Assembly: GCA_947456185.1 (NCBI GenBank)
Contig: CANGPW010000022.1
Location: forward strand, 1-35,891
DNA: 35,891 nucleotides
Source of the DNA: Bacteroidota bacterium
GTDB taxonomy: Bacteria > Bacteroidota > Bacteroidia > UKL13-3
Reading direction: 5' to 3'
Below are positions 1 through 7,258 of this stretch, piece by piece. The notes beneath the pieces were generated by a model. It was not told the origin of the DNA. It ran no database searches and was given only the letters and a program-made list of their open reading frames with translations. Positions within the stretch are counted from its first letter, which is position 1. The number at the start of each line of letters is the position of its first letter. The translations under genes were made by a program, and so were the position numbers.

Positions 1-1852
1 GAATGTTACATTTAATGATACTAGTTCAACTACTGAAAATTACATAATTTTACGTAAAAAAAACGGAACAATTACTGAAATACCAACTGATGGTATTACT
101 TATCAAAAAGGCGATTATATAGGTGCTGCACAAGTGGCTTATATAGGCAAAGTTGGAACATTTAAACCCACATATATTTTGGCAAATAACAATTATTCAT
201 TTGCCGTCTTTTCATTTAACGGACCAGCTTCTTACGAAAATTATTTAACAAGTAATTCAAATACAGCTTCTGTTCAATCATTGGCAGGTAATCCTGGAAC
301 TTATTACAGCACCATTGATCCATCATCCAATAGTTTTTTAACTAATTTGAGTGCTAAAATAAATGTTCACGATACGATTTTTTATGGTAATTATACTGCA
401 ACTTTAATCAATAATTTTTTAACAAGGGATACAGCTTCTGGTAAAAAAGTGGTAAATTGTGTTTATACTGGTATTCCTTATATTTACAACGAACCTTTTG
501 TTTGGAATGTAAGTGGTGGAACTGGAATTTTAACCAGAGAACACACACGTGCACAAAGTACCATGCCAAGTAAAATATCTGGGGCTAATCCAAGTTGGCC
601 AAATGCTGGTTCCACAACCAAAGAATTACCAGAATATAATGACCAACATAATTTATTCCCTGCACATCAAACACAGGCCAATGCAACTCGTTCTAATAAT
701 CCTTTTGCAGAATGTGTTACGATTACTTCTACTTCGACTTCTGGTTTTGGGAAATTAGGAAAAGATGCAAATGGCAATACTGTTTATGAACCAAAAGATA
801 CCCAAAAAGGTGATTTAGCAAGGGCATTGTTTTATATGTCGGTTTGTTATAATGGTGCAGCTGGAAATGTTTGGACATTACCTGCTGATCAAGGTTTAGC
901 AATTTTAATGAAATGGCACCAACAAGATCCACCTAGTGACGAAGAAATTGCTCGTCATGAATACATAGCTTCAATTCAAAAAAACCGCAATCCATTTATT
1001 GATAATCCAAGTTGGGCTAATTTGATTGATTTTAAAACAATGACTTTAATTACTGGTAAAATTTTAACTGTAAATGCACCTAACGGGGGAGAAAATTTAG
1101 TAGCTGGAAAAACAACTAATATTACTTGGTTGGCTTCCGGAATTACTGGTAATGTAAAATTAGAATATACTACCAATGGAACCGATTTTATTTTTATTGA
1201 TTCAGTAAATGTAAGTCCTGCAACTTATGCTTGGACATTACCTTCATTTGCTACAACTACTGCAAAGATTAGAATTACAACATCTGATAATTCAACCACT
1301 GATTTAAGTAATGCAAATTTCACAATCAATATTCCAACTTTAAAATTGTTAACGCCAGTTGCTTCTGATAATTGGTTCCCTGGTGATTTGGAAAATATTA
1401 CTTGGCAAAGTGCTTTTGTCGATTCGGTATATATTGAAATAAAAGATAGTTCAAAAGTACTTTTAACTACAAAAGAAAAAGCCAGTTTGGGTACCATTTC
1501 AATAATAGCTCCTTGGGCATTTACTTCAAAAGCTAAGGTATTTATTTCAGAAATAAATGGCGTTTTAAAAGATAGCAGCGTTGAGTTTGGAATACATCAT
1601 GAAGTTGGAGTAAACGAAGTTTCAAATGCTAATTTCAATATTTATCCAAACCCAAGTAATGGAATTGTTTACTTTACCACTGATTTAATTTTAAATCATG
1701 CTTCATACGAAATAGTTGATGTAACCGGTAAATTAATTATCAAAGATGAATTGAGCAAAACCAATTCAATAGCCATTCAAAACAAAGGAATTTATGTGCT
1801 AAAAGCAATGGTTGATGGTAAATCAATCATTAGAAAAATAGTAGTGGAATAA
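1..1852 (+). CDS. Secreted endonuclease I family nuclease with T9SS sorting domain (5' end outside window)
   Basis: The frame is open from base 2, so the gene starts before the window and the GTG at 134 is internal. In order, the visible protein has: a fibronectin-III-like segment (about 1-270); an endonuclease I domain (about 520-1030) with the REHTRAQS motif, HNLFPAHQTQANATRSNNPF, then KGDLARALFYMSVCY and NRNPFIDNPSWA; an adhesin-like module beginning NAPNGGENLVAGKTTNITW and a second, weaker copy; and a C-terminal domain starting FNIYPNPSNG (about 1630-1852) typical of T9SS type A sorting signals. From the family, it should be a metal-dependent non-specific DNase/RNase exported across the outer membrane and anchored or released there, probably for nutrient or extracellular DNA turnover. 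The REHTR..STMP variant differs slightly from the usual REHSxxxSWMP form. It ends in a strong terminator at 1873. Confidence 0.88.
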   Translation, partial: NVTFNDTSSTTENYIILRKKNGTITEIPTDGITYQKGDYIGAAQVAYIGKVGTFKPTYILANNNYSFAVFSFNGPASYENYLTSNSNTASVQSLAGNPGTYYSTIDPSSNSFLTNLSAKINVHDTIFYGNYTATLINNFLTRDTASGKKVVNCVYTGIPYIYNEPFVWNVSGGTGILTREHTRAQSTMPSKISGANPSWPNAGSTTKELPEYNDQHNLFPAHQTQANATRSNNPFAECVTITSTSTSGFGKLGKDANGNTVYEPKDTQKGDLARALFYMSVCYNGAAGNVWTLPADQGLAILMKWHQQDPPSDEEIARHEYIASIQKNRNPFIDNPSWANLIDFKTMTLITGKILTVNAPNGGENLVAGKTTNITWLASGITGNVKLEYTTNGTDFIFIDSVNVSPATYAWTLPSFATTTAKIRITTSDNSTTDLSNANFTINIPTLKLLTPVASDNWFPGDLENITWQSAFVDSVYIEIKDSSKVLLTTKEKASLGTISIIAPWAFTSKAKVFISEINGVLKDSSVEFGIHHEVGVNEVSNANFNIYPNPSNGIVYFTTDLILNHASYEIVDVTGKLIIKDELSKTNSIAIQNKGIYVLKAMVDGKSIIRKIVVE

Positions 1853-1872
1853 ATTAAAATTCTTATAAACCT

Positions 1873-1909
1873 AAACAGCCATTACAATTGCTTGTAATGG
1901 CTGTTTTTT
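1873..1909 (+). terminator. Rho-independent terminator after the endonuclease gene
   Basis: A perfect 15-bp stem (AACAGCCATTACAA plus one flanking A-T pair) closes a TTGC loop and runs into a T tract. It lies 20 bases after the stop codon at 1852. Confidence 0.9.
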
Positions 1910-1987
1910 ATGTTATAAACTGTATGCATTTACCTCATTATGCATATTATTTTTTGATGGCTAATTATGAATATAAATGCATAAAAT

Positions 1988-2019
1988 AGCCACGATTAAA
2001 TAATTATCTAATCATGGCT
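1988..2019 (-). terminator. Probable terminator of the minus-strand secreted protein gene
   Basis: AGCCACGATTA (1988-1998) pairs with TAATCATGGCT (2009-2019), with one G-T pair. Read on the minus strand, the hairpin lies 18 bases beyond the stop at 2038 and is followed by ATTTTATG, a weak U tract. Confidence 0.55.
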
Positions 2020-2037
2020 TTCATTTAAAAATAGAAA

Positions 2038-2907
2038 TTATCTGTTATTTTTTAAAGCAATTTTCTTGATACTATTTAACGCTTCTAAATCTTTATTATT
2101 TAATTTACACTTATCAGGAGTGGCAGTTTCATAATACATTAATTCACTATTTTGAGCGCTAATTACCAATTTATTGCAATATTTTTCATCTTTTACCCAA
2201 AGGTAATAAGCCACAGCATTATCTTGATCGGCCAAAGCTTTATAAATTAAATCTCTATCAACTTCTGCCACTTCGCCATCAAATATATCCGCAGCATCTT
2301 TTTTGCCTTTTAATTCTAACATTTTATCTTCTACCAATAGTTTTTTATCCAATAATTGGCTTTTATCAGAAGGGTAATTACTCATCATTTTCGATGCAGT
2401 TATATCGGCATCCTTAGCAGCTTTACTTGCATATTCAAAATAATTATTCATCAATTGAACACCACGTTGTAATTCAAATTCCCAATCACTTGTATCAATA
2501 TTATTGCTACAAAATGCTTGAGCTAAAATATCTTCAGGCATTGATTTACGTTTGAATTTATTTAACATCACCAATCCGTTAAAATCTTCTTCGCAACTTC
2601 CTAATTTTGCTTTGTTTTTACTTCCTTTCGATTTACTAAAACTTAAGAAAACTACTTCTTGTGCTTTTTCTTGTTTTTTGTATTTTAACAATTCGTTGTC
2701 AAAAGCTACTTCAAAGCTACTAAACTTCCAATTTCTAATCATAGCAAGCTCTATAGCAGCATTGTAAGCACTATCATAAAATAATACTACAATGACTTTT
2801 TTCTCTTTAAAGGCTTCAATTTCTGATTTTTTTTTATAAAATCCGAACTGTGCTGAAGCACTAAAACTAATTAATGCTAACAAACAAATGGTAAATATTT
2901 TTTTCAT
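2038..2907 (-). CDS. Secreted protein of unknown function
   Basis: I do not recognise the family of this 289-residue protein. It begins with a clear Sec signal peptide (MKKIFTICLLALISFSASAQ, likely cleaved after the SASA stretch). The mature part is rich in Lys, Asp and Glu, has no membrane segment and no lipobox, and contains four Cys spread over the chain. The region around residues 35-100 (VIVVLFYDSAYNAAIE..., then VVFLSFSKSKG) looks like an alpha/beta fold, and the rest looks mainly helical. There is no T9SS tail, so it is probably periplasmic. It is divergent from the PNGase F-like gene at 2996, with an 88-base shared promoter region, and convergent with the endonuclease. Confidence 0.75.
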   Translation of the reverse strand: MKKIFTICLLALISFSASAQFGFYKKKSEIEAFKEKKVIVVLFYDSAYNAAIELAMIRNWKFSSFEVAFDNELLKYKKQEKAQEVVFLSFSKSKGSKNKAKLGSCEEDFNGLVMLNKFKRKSMPEDILAQAFCSNNIDTSDWEFELQRGVQLMNNYFEYASKAAKDADITASKMMSNYPSDKSQLLDKKLLVEDKMLELKGKKDAADIFDGEVAEVDRDLIYKALADQDNAVAYYLWVKDEKYCNKLVISAQNSELMYYETATPDKCKLNNKDLEALNSIKKIALKNNR

Positions 2908-2966
2908 TTTTATATATTTTTAAAGGTGCAAATAAATCTTTCTATTCAAATATTGAAACATTTTTT

Positions 2967-2973
2967 TACTTTG
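2967..2973 (+). promoter_or_regulatory. Possible -7 element of the PNGase F-like gene
   Basis: TACTTTGCC resembles the Bacteroidota -7 element TAnnTTTG but has one spacer base fewer. A TTG at 2953-2955 lies upstream. The ATG is 23 bases downstream. Confidence 0.35.
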
Positions 2974-2995
2974 CCTAACTAATTTTTAATTTTAA

Positions 2996-5197
2996 ATGAA
3001 GAGATTTTTATATTTAATCACAATCTTATTTTTTGTAAATAACTTAAAAGCAACTAATGGCGACACAACTAAAGTAAAATCTTTCGATAATTTTTCCATG
3101 AATAGATACGGAAATTTTGACACTTGGGTAAAATTTCCGGATGGAACCAAAAAATATCAGAAAATAATTATGAAATATACACTTGGGTGTACCAGTAATG
3201 GCCAGTGTGAATGGGATTATACCAATACTTTATTGGTAAGGGAAAATACTGGAAAGAAAGATTCTACTTTAAAAAATGCAAATAGTTACAGTATTATTGG
3301 TGTAAGCACAACACCAGATTCACTTTTTTATTTTAACGATACTACTTATAAATTTTTTTATAATAAAATTACCAAAACCATTGATAGCATTGCTAATAAA
3401 CAATTAGTAGTTTTGTTAAATAACAATGCTCAAAAACCAACTTTAGTTACCGATACTTTAAAAGTTTGGCCAACCTATTATACCTATAATTTTGATACTG
3501 CTGGAAATGTAATTGATTCTTTTTTAGTTAAAAATTCAGCTAATTATGTTGTGAAAATAGTAAGAAATTATTATCAAGTTTTTGACGTGATTGTAAATTA
3601 TGAATTAGGCCGAATGATAACACCTTATGCCAAGTTTTTTCCAAAAGATTTTAAATACACTTACGTTTTTGATGTGACTGATTTTGCAAGTAAATTAAAA
3701 GATTCTGTTCAAATTAGAATGGATTATTCAGGTTATTCATTTGGATTTACTTGTACAGTTAATTTTGAATTTATTGAAGGAACACCAGCAAGAGATGTAT
3801 TAAAAATAGAAGCGCTTTATTATGGTTATTTTCCATATGGTAATACCAATAATTCAATTGAAAATTATTTAGTTCCAAAAACTTTCACTAAAGATTTAAA
3901 TGCTAAAACGGTAAAATTACGTTTAACAGTTTCGGGTCATGGTGGTGAAAATAATGAGGGTTGCTCTGAGTTTTGCCCTAAAAATTTCTATTTAAAATTA
4001 AACAATTCTCAAATTGCAAAGCAATTGGTTTGGAAAGAAAATTGTGGTGAAAATGCCATAATTAATCAAGGAGGAACTTGGATATATGATAGGGCGAATT
4101 GGTGTCCGGGCGAACAAATAGCACCTTACGAATATGAATTAAACATGGTTGAAGGTGCAAATATTATAGACATGGATTTTGATACTTTTACAGCAAATGG
4201 TGGAGCTGGATACAGTGTAGCTGGTAATTTAATTTATTACAATGACTATAATTATTCAAATGAAGTAACAGTTGATGAGATAATTTATCCAAGTAATGAT
4301 TTTAGGTACCAACGTTTAAATCCAATTTGTGAAAATGCACAAGTTATTTTAAAAAATAATGGTAAAAATGAATTGAAAAATTGTGTGATTAAATATCAAT
4401 CGGGAAACAAAACCATTAATAGTTTTAATTGGCAAGGAAGGTTAGCTTTTGGCAAATCACAAAATGTAAACTTGCCTTATATTGAATGGGATTTAACAGA
4501 TAAAACATTTAAAGTTTGGGTGGAGAAACCTAATGGTCAAACAGATGAAAACAATTCAAACGATAGAAAAGAAACGTATAATGTTATTGTTCCAAAAACA
4601 TTTCCTCCACAAATAATCATTGAAACTACTACTAATAAATTTCCACTAGAAAGCAATTGGACTTTAAAAAATGCGATGGGAATTATTGTTGCACAAAAAA
4701 GTTTTACAAAACCAAGCTTACGTCATTTAGATACTTTAAATATTGGTTATGGTTGTTTTACTTTTCAATTAGATGACAGTGGAAAAGATGGTTTAGATTT
4801 TTGGGCCAGCAGAAGTAGCACTGGCAGTGGTTCTATTAGAATTACTGGTACTAATCCTTATAGAGTTGTTCAGCAAATAAATCCGGATTTTGGTAGTTTT
4901 TATAAAATTAGTTTTACAGGAATAGCAGGTTTAGGTAATGAAGAAATACTTGGCAATGAAATGTTAAAAGTATTCCCAAATCCAGCTATAAACCAATTAA
5001 ATATTCAGTTAGAAAATTCATTCAGTAATGCAATCAAAACTTACCAAGTTTATGATTTACAAGGCAAATTAGTTTATTCTAAAAACACCGCTGATTGTAT
5101 CTTAGATTTGGATGTTACAACATTTACCAAAGGAATCTACCTATTAATAATCAACTTGAATAACCAAACGTTAAAAAGTAAATTTGTAGTTGAATAG
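2996..5197 (+). CDS. PNGase F-like secreted glycoamidase-related protein with T9SS sorting domain
   Basis: The 733-residue protein has an N-terminal signal peptide (MKRFLYLITILFFVNNLKA). Its middle part matches, from memory, the two jelly-roll domains of Flavobacterium PNGase F: QCEWDY (Asp74) lines up with CDEWDR carrying catalytic Asp60; GCSEFC (Glu325) with GCAEWC carrying Glu206; and DRANWCPG with DRAGWCPG. PNGase F cleaves the amide bond between Asn and N-glycans. The third important residue of that enzyme, Glu118, has no obvious counterpart, so activity is an inference. Between the catalytic part and the tail lies a beta-rich segment (about residues 445-640). The last 80 or so residues, beginning LKVFPNPAINQ, are a T9SS type A sorting domain. 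The gene is about twice the length of PNGase F because of these additions. The stop codon lies inside a heptamer repeat tract. Confidence 0.82.
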   Translation: MKRFLYLITILFFVNNLKATNGDTTKVKSFDNFSMNRYGNFDTWVKFPDGTKKYQKIIMKYTLGCTSNGQCEWDYTNTLLVRENTGKKDSTLKNANSYSIIGVSTTPDSLFYFNDTTYKFFYNKITKTIDSIANKQLVVLLNNNAQKPTLVTDTLKVWPTYYTYNFDTAGNVIDSFLVKNSANYVVKIVRNYYQVFDVIVNYELGRMITPYAKFFPKDFKYTYVFDVTDFASKLKDSVQIRMDYSGYSFGFTCTVNFEFIEGTPARDVLKIEALYYGYFPYGNTNNSIENYLVPKTFTKDLNAKTVKLRLTVSGHGGENNEGCSEFCPKNFYLKLNNSQIAKQLVWKENCGENAIINQGGTWIYDRANWCPGEQIAPYEYELNMVEGANIIDMDFDTFTANGGAGYSVAGNLIYYNDYNYSNEVTVDEIIYPSNDFRYQRLNPICENAQVILKNNGKNELKNCVIKYQSGNKTINSFNWQGRLAFGKSQNVNLPYIEWDLTDKTFKVWVEKPNGQTDENNSNDRKETYNVIVPKTFPPQIIIETTTNKFPLESNWTLKNAMGIIVAQKSFTKPSLRHLDTLNIGYGCFTFQLDDSGKDGLDFWASRSSTGSGSIRITGTNPYRVVQQINPDFGSFYKISFTGIAGLGNEEILGNEMLKVFPNPAINQLNIQLENSFSNAIKTYQVYDLQGKLVYSKNTADCILDLDVTTFTKGIYLLIINLNNQTLKSKFVVE

Positions 5198-5235
5198 ACC
5201 ATAGACCATAGTTGATGGACGATAGTAAATTGACA
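5194..5235 (+). repeat. Degenerate heptamer tract, six units, starting at a stop codon
   Basis: Six consecutive 7-base units, most beginning ATAG or ATGG (for example ATAGACC, twice, and ATGGACG). The first unit contains the TAG stop of the PNGase F-like gene. Related units occur on the other strand at 11444-11481. Confidence 0.75.
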
Positions 5236-5262
5236 CAAATAAAGGGCAATAAAAAATAAAAT

Positions 5263-6216
5263 ATGAAATCAGAAACAATACTTATCATTGGCTCAAATGG
5301 GCAAATAGGAACTGAATTAGCCGAATCGCTTAGAGGTGTTTATGGTATAAATAATGTTGTTTGTAGTGATTTAAAATTACCTGCCATTGAAACTGGTCCG
5401 TTTGAAATAATTGATATTTTGGATAGAAACGGTGTATATGCAATTATAAAAAAATACAATATTTCGCAAGTATATTTATTGGCTGCAATGCTTAGTGCTA
5501 CTGCTGAAAAAAATCCAAAATTTGCGTGGGATTTAAACATGCAAGGCTTGTTTAATATATTAGATGCCGCCAAAGAAGGATTAATTAAAAAAGTATATTG
5601 GCCTAGCTCTATTGCCGTTTTTGGACCCTCAACTCCTCCTATTTTAACTCCTCAATATACTGTGATGGAGCCAAATACTATTTATGGAATTAGTAAGCAA
5701 GCAGGTGAACGTTTTTGCGAATATTATTTTCAAAAATACAATGTCGATGTACGTAGTATTCGTTACCCAGGTTTAATTGGACATAAGTCGGCACCAGGAG
5801 GTGGAACTACTGATTACGCGGTTCATATATACCATGAAGCAATAAAAAACGGAAAATATACTTGCTTTTTAAATGAGCAAACTACACTTCCAATGATGTA
5901 TATGCCTGATGCACTTCGTGCAACAATTAGCATCATGGAAGCACCCGCAGAAAACGTTAAAATTAGAAGCAGTTATAATATTGCAGGTATGAGTTTTAAT
6001 CCATTAGAAATAGCCGCATCTATTCAAAAACATATCCCAAATTTCACCATTGATTTTGCTCCTGACTTCAGACAAGCAATAGCCGATAGTTGGCCAAAAA
6101 GTATTGATGATATGGAAGCTCGCCAAGATTGGTTCTGGAAAAATGAGTTTGATTTACAAAAAATGACTGACGATATGATGTTAAATTTAACTAAACTTTA
6201 TAATCAATCAGTATAG
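5263..6216 (+). CDS. L-threonine 3-dehydrogenase, short-chain (GalE-like) type
   Basis: The 317-residue protein is a short-chain dehydrogenase of the epimerase type. It has the NAD-binding GSNGQIG motif at residues 10-16, the Ser of PSSIAVFGP and the YGISK catalytic Tyr-Lys pair. The stretches RYPGLIG, GGGTTDYAVHIY, LPMMYMPDA and PDFRQAIADSWP are hallmarks of the SDR-type threonine dehydrogenases of Bacteroidota and Cupriavidus. These oxidise L-threonine to 2-amino-3-ketobutyrate with NAD+; a ligase or spontaneous decarboxylation follows. They are unrelated to the zinc-dependent E. coli Tdh, so no symbol is given. The gene stands alone between a heptamer tract and a convergent gene; no ligase gene (kbl) is next to it. 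No clear terminator was seen in the 51-base spacer downstream. Confidence 0.9.
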   Translation: MKSETILIIGSNGQIGTELAESLRGVYGINNVVCSDLKLPAIETGPFEIIDILDRNGVYAIIKKYNISQVYLLAAMLSATAEKNPKFAWDLNMQGLFNILDAAKEGLIKKVYWPSSIAVFGPSTPPILTPQYTVMEPNTIYGISKQAGERFCEYYFQKYNVDVRSIRYPGLIGHKSAPGGGTTDYAVHIYHEAIKNGKYTCFLNEQTTLPMMYMPDALRATISIMEAPAENVKIRSSYNIAGMSFNPLEIAASIQKHIPNFTIDFAPDFRQAIADSWPKSIDDMEARQDWFWKNEFDLQKMTDDMMLNLTKLYNQSV

Positions 6217-6267
6217 TTATTCCACAATTTTTTTTAATTAATAGTATAAAACCCAATAAGGTTTGAT

Positions 6268-7239
6268 TTAATGTTTCCTATCTATAATGTATTCAACCAA
6301 CATGGCTAGTTTATCAGCTATTTCACGGTTGCTATGTAAAGCTAATATAGCCAATGCTTTTTCTTTGTATTCAACCATGGCTTTGCGGGTATAATTAATG
6401 CCATCGTGTTCGTTCACATATTTTATTACTTCAGCTACACGTTTCTTTTCAGTATTGTGATTTTTAATAGAATTTACAATAAAATTTCGCGTGGTTTTAT
6501 TCGCGTGATTAATGGTATAAATTATAGGTAAAGTGAGTTTTTTTTCCTTTAAATCAATTCCTGTTGGCTTACCAATATTATCATCGCCATAATCCAATAA
6601 ATCATCTTTAATTTGAAATGCAATTCCTATACATTCACCAAACAAACGCATTTGTTCTATTTGTTCATCATTTGCACCAGCGCTAGCAGCTCCCATAGCG
6701 CAGCAAGAGGCTATTAACGAGGCAGTTTTTTTACGAATAATATCGTAATAAATTTCTTCAGAAAGATTCAAGTTTCGTGCTTTTTCTATTTGTAATAACT
6801 CGCCTTCACTCATCTGTTCTACAGCTGAGCTAACAATTTCAAGTAATTTAAAATCTTTATTTCTAATTGCTAAAAGCAATCCTTTTGAAAGCAAATAATC
6901 GCCAACTAAAACAGCAATTTTATTTTTCCATAAAGCATTTATACTAAAAAATCCTCTGCGTTCATCGCTATCATCTACCACATCATCGTGAACCAAAGTA
7001 GCAGTGTGCAAAAGTTCCACCAAACTAGCACCACGATAGGTTGCATCTGTTACACCACCAAATAATTTTGCACAATAAAATACAAACATTGGCCTTACTT
7101 GCTTGCCTTTGCGTTTTACTATATAAGTCATAATAGTATCAAGCAAAGCCACATTGCTTTTCATGGCAAGTTTAAACTTGTCTTCAAACAAATCAAGCTC
7201 GTTGGCGATTGGTTGTTTAATATTATTAATTTGACTCAA
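6268..7239 (-). CDS. Long-chain polyprenyl diphosphate synthase
   Basis: The 323-residue protein is a trans-isoprenyl diphosphate synthase. It shows GKQVRPM near the N-terminus, the first Asp-rich motif DDVVDDSDERRG, and the second motif FQIKDDLLDYGDD followed by GKPTG. It condenses isopentenyl diphosphate onto an allylic primer; chain length cannot be read reliably here, but length and sequence resemble octaprenyl/heptaprenyl synthases that supply the menaquinone side chain. That fits with the complex I genes later in the window and with ispH at 9902, which makes the C5 precursors. It lies 19 bases downstream of the malic enzyme gene on the same strand and is probably co-transcribed. Confidence 0.9.
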   Translation of the reverse strand: MSQINNIKQPIANELDLFEDKFKLAMKSNVALLDTIMTYIVKRKGKQVRPMFVFYCAKLFGGVTDATYRGASLVELLHTATLVHDDVVDDSDERRGFFSINALWKNKIAVLVGDYLLSKGLLLAIRNKDFKLLEIVSSAVEQMSEGELLQIEKARNLNLSEEIYYDIIRKKTASLIASCCAMGAASAGANDEQIEQMRLFGECIGIAFQIKDDLLDYGDDNIGKPTGIDLKEKKLTLPIIYTINHANKTTRNFIVNSIKNHNTEKKRVAEVIKYVNEHDGINYTRKAMVEYKEKALAILALHSNREIADKLAMLVEYIIDRKH

Positions 7240-7258
7240 CTTTTATAATTTTTATTTT

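Noticed and set aside
134-1852. GTG at 134 as the start of the endonuclease gene
   Set aside because: The frame is open back to base 2 and the residues before it continue a fibronectin-III-like domain, so the start lies outside the window.
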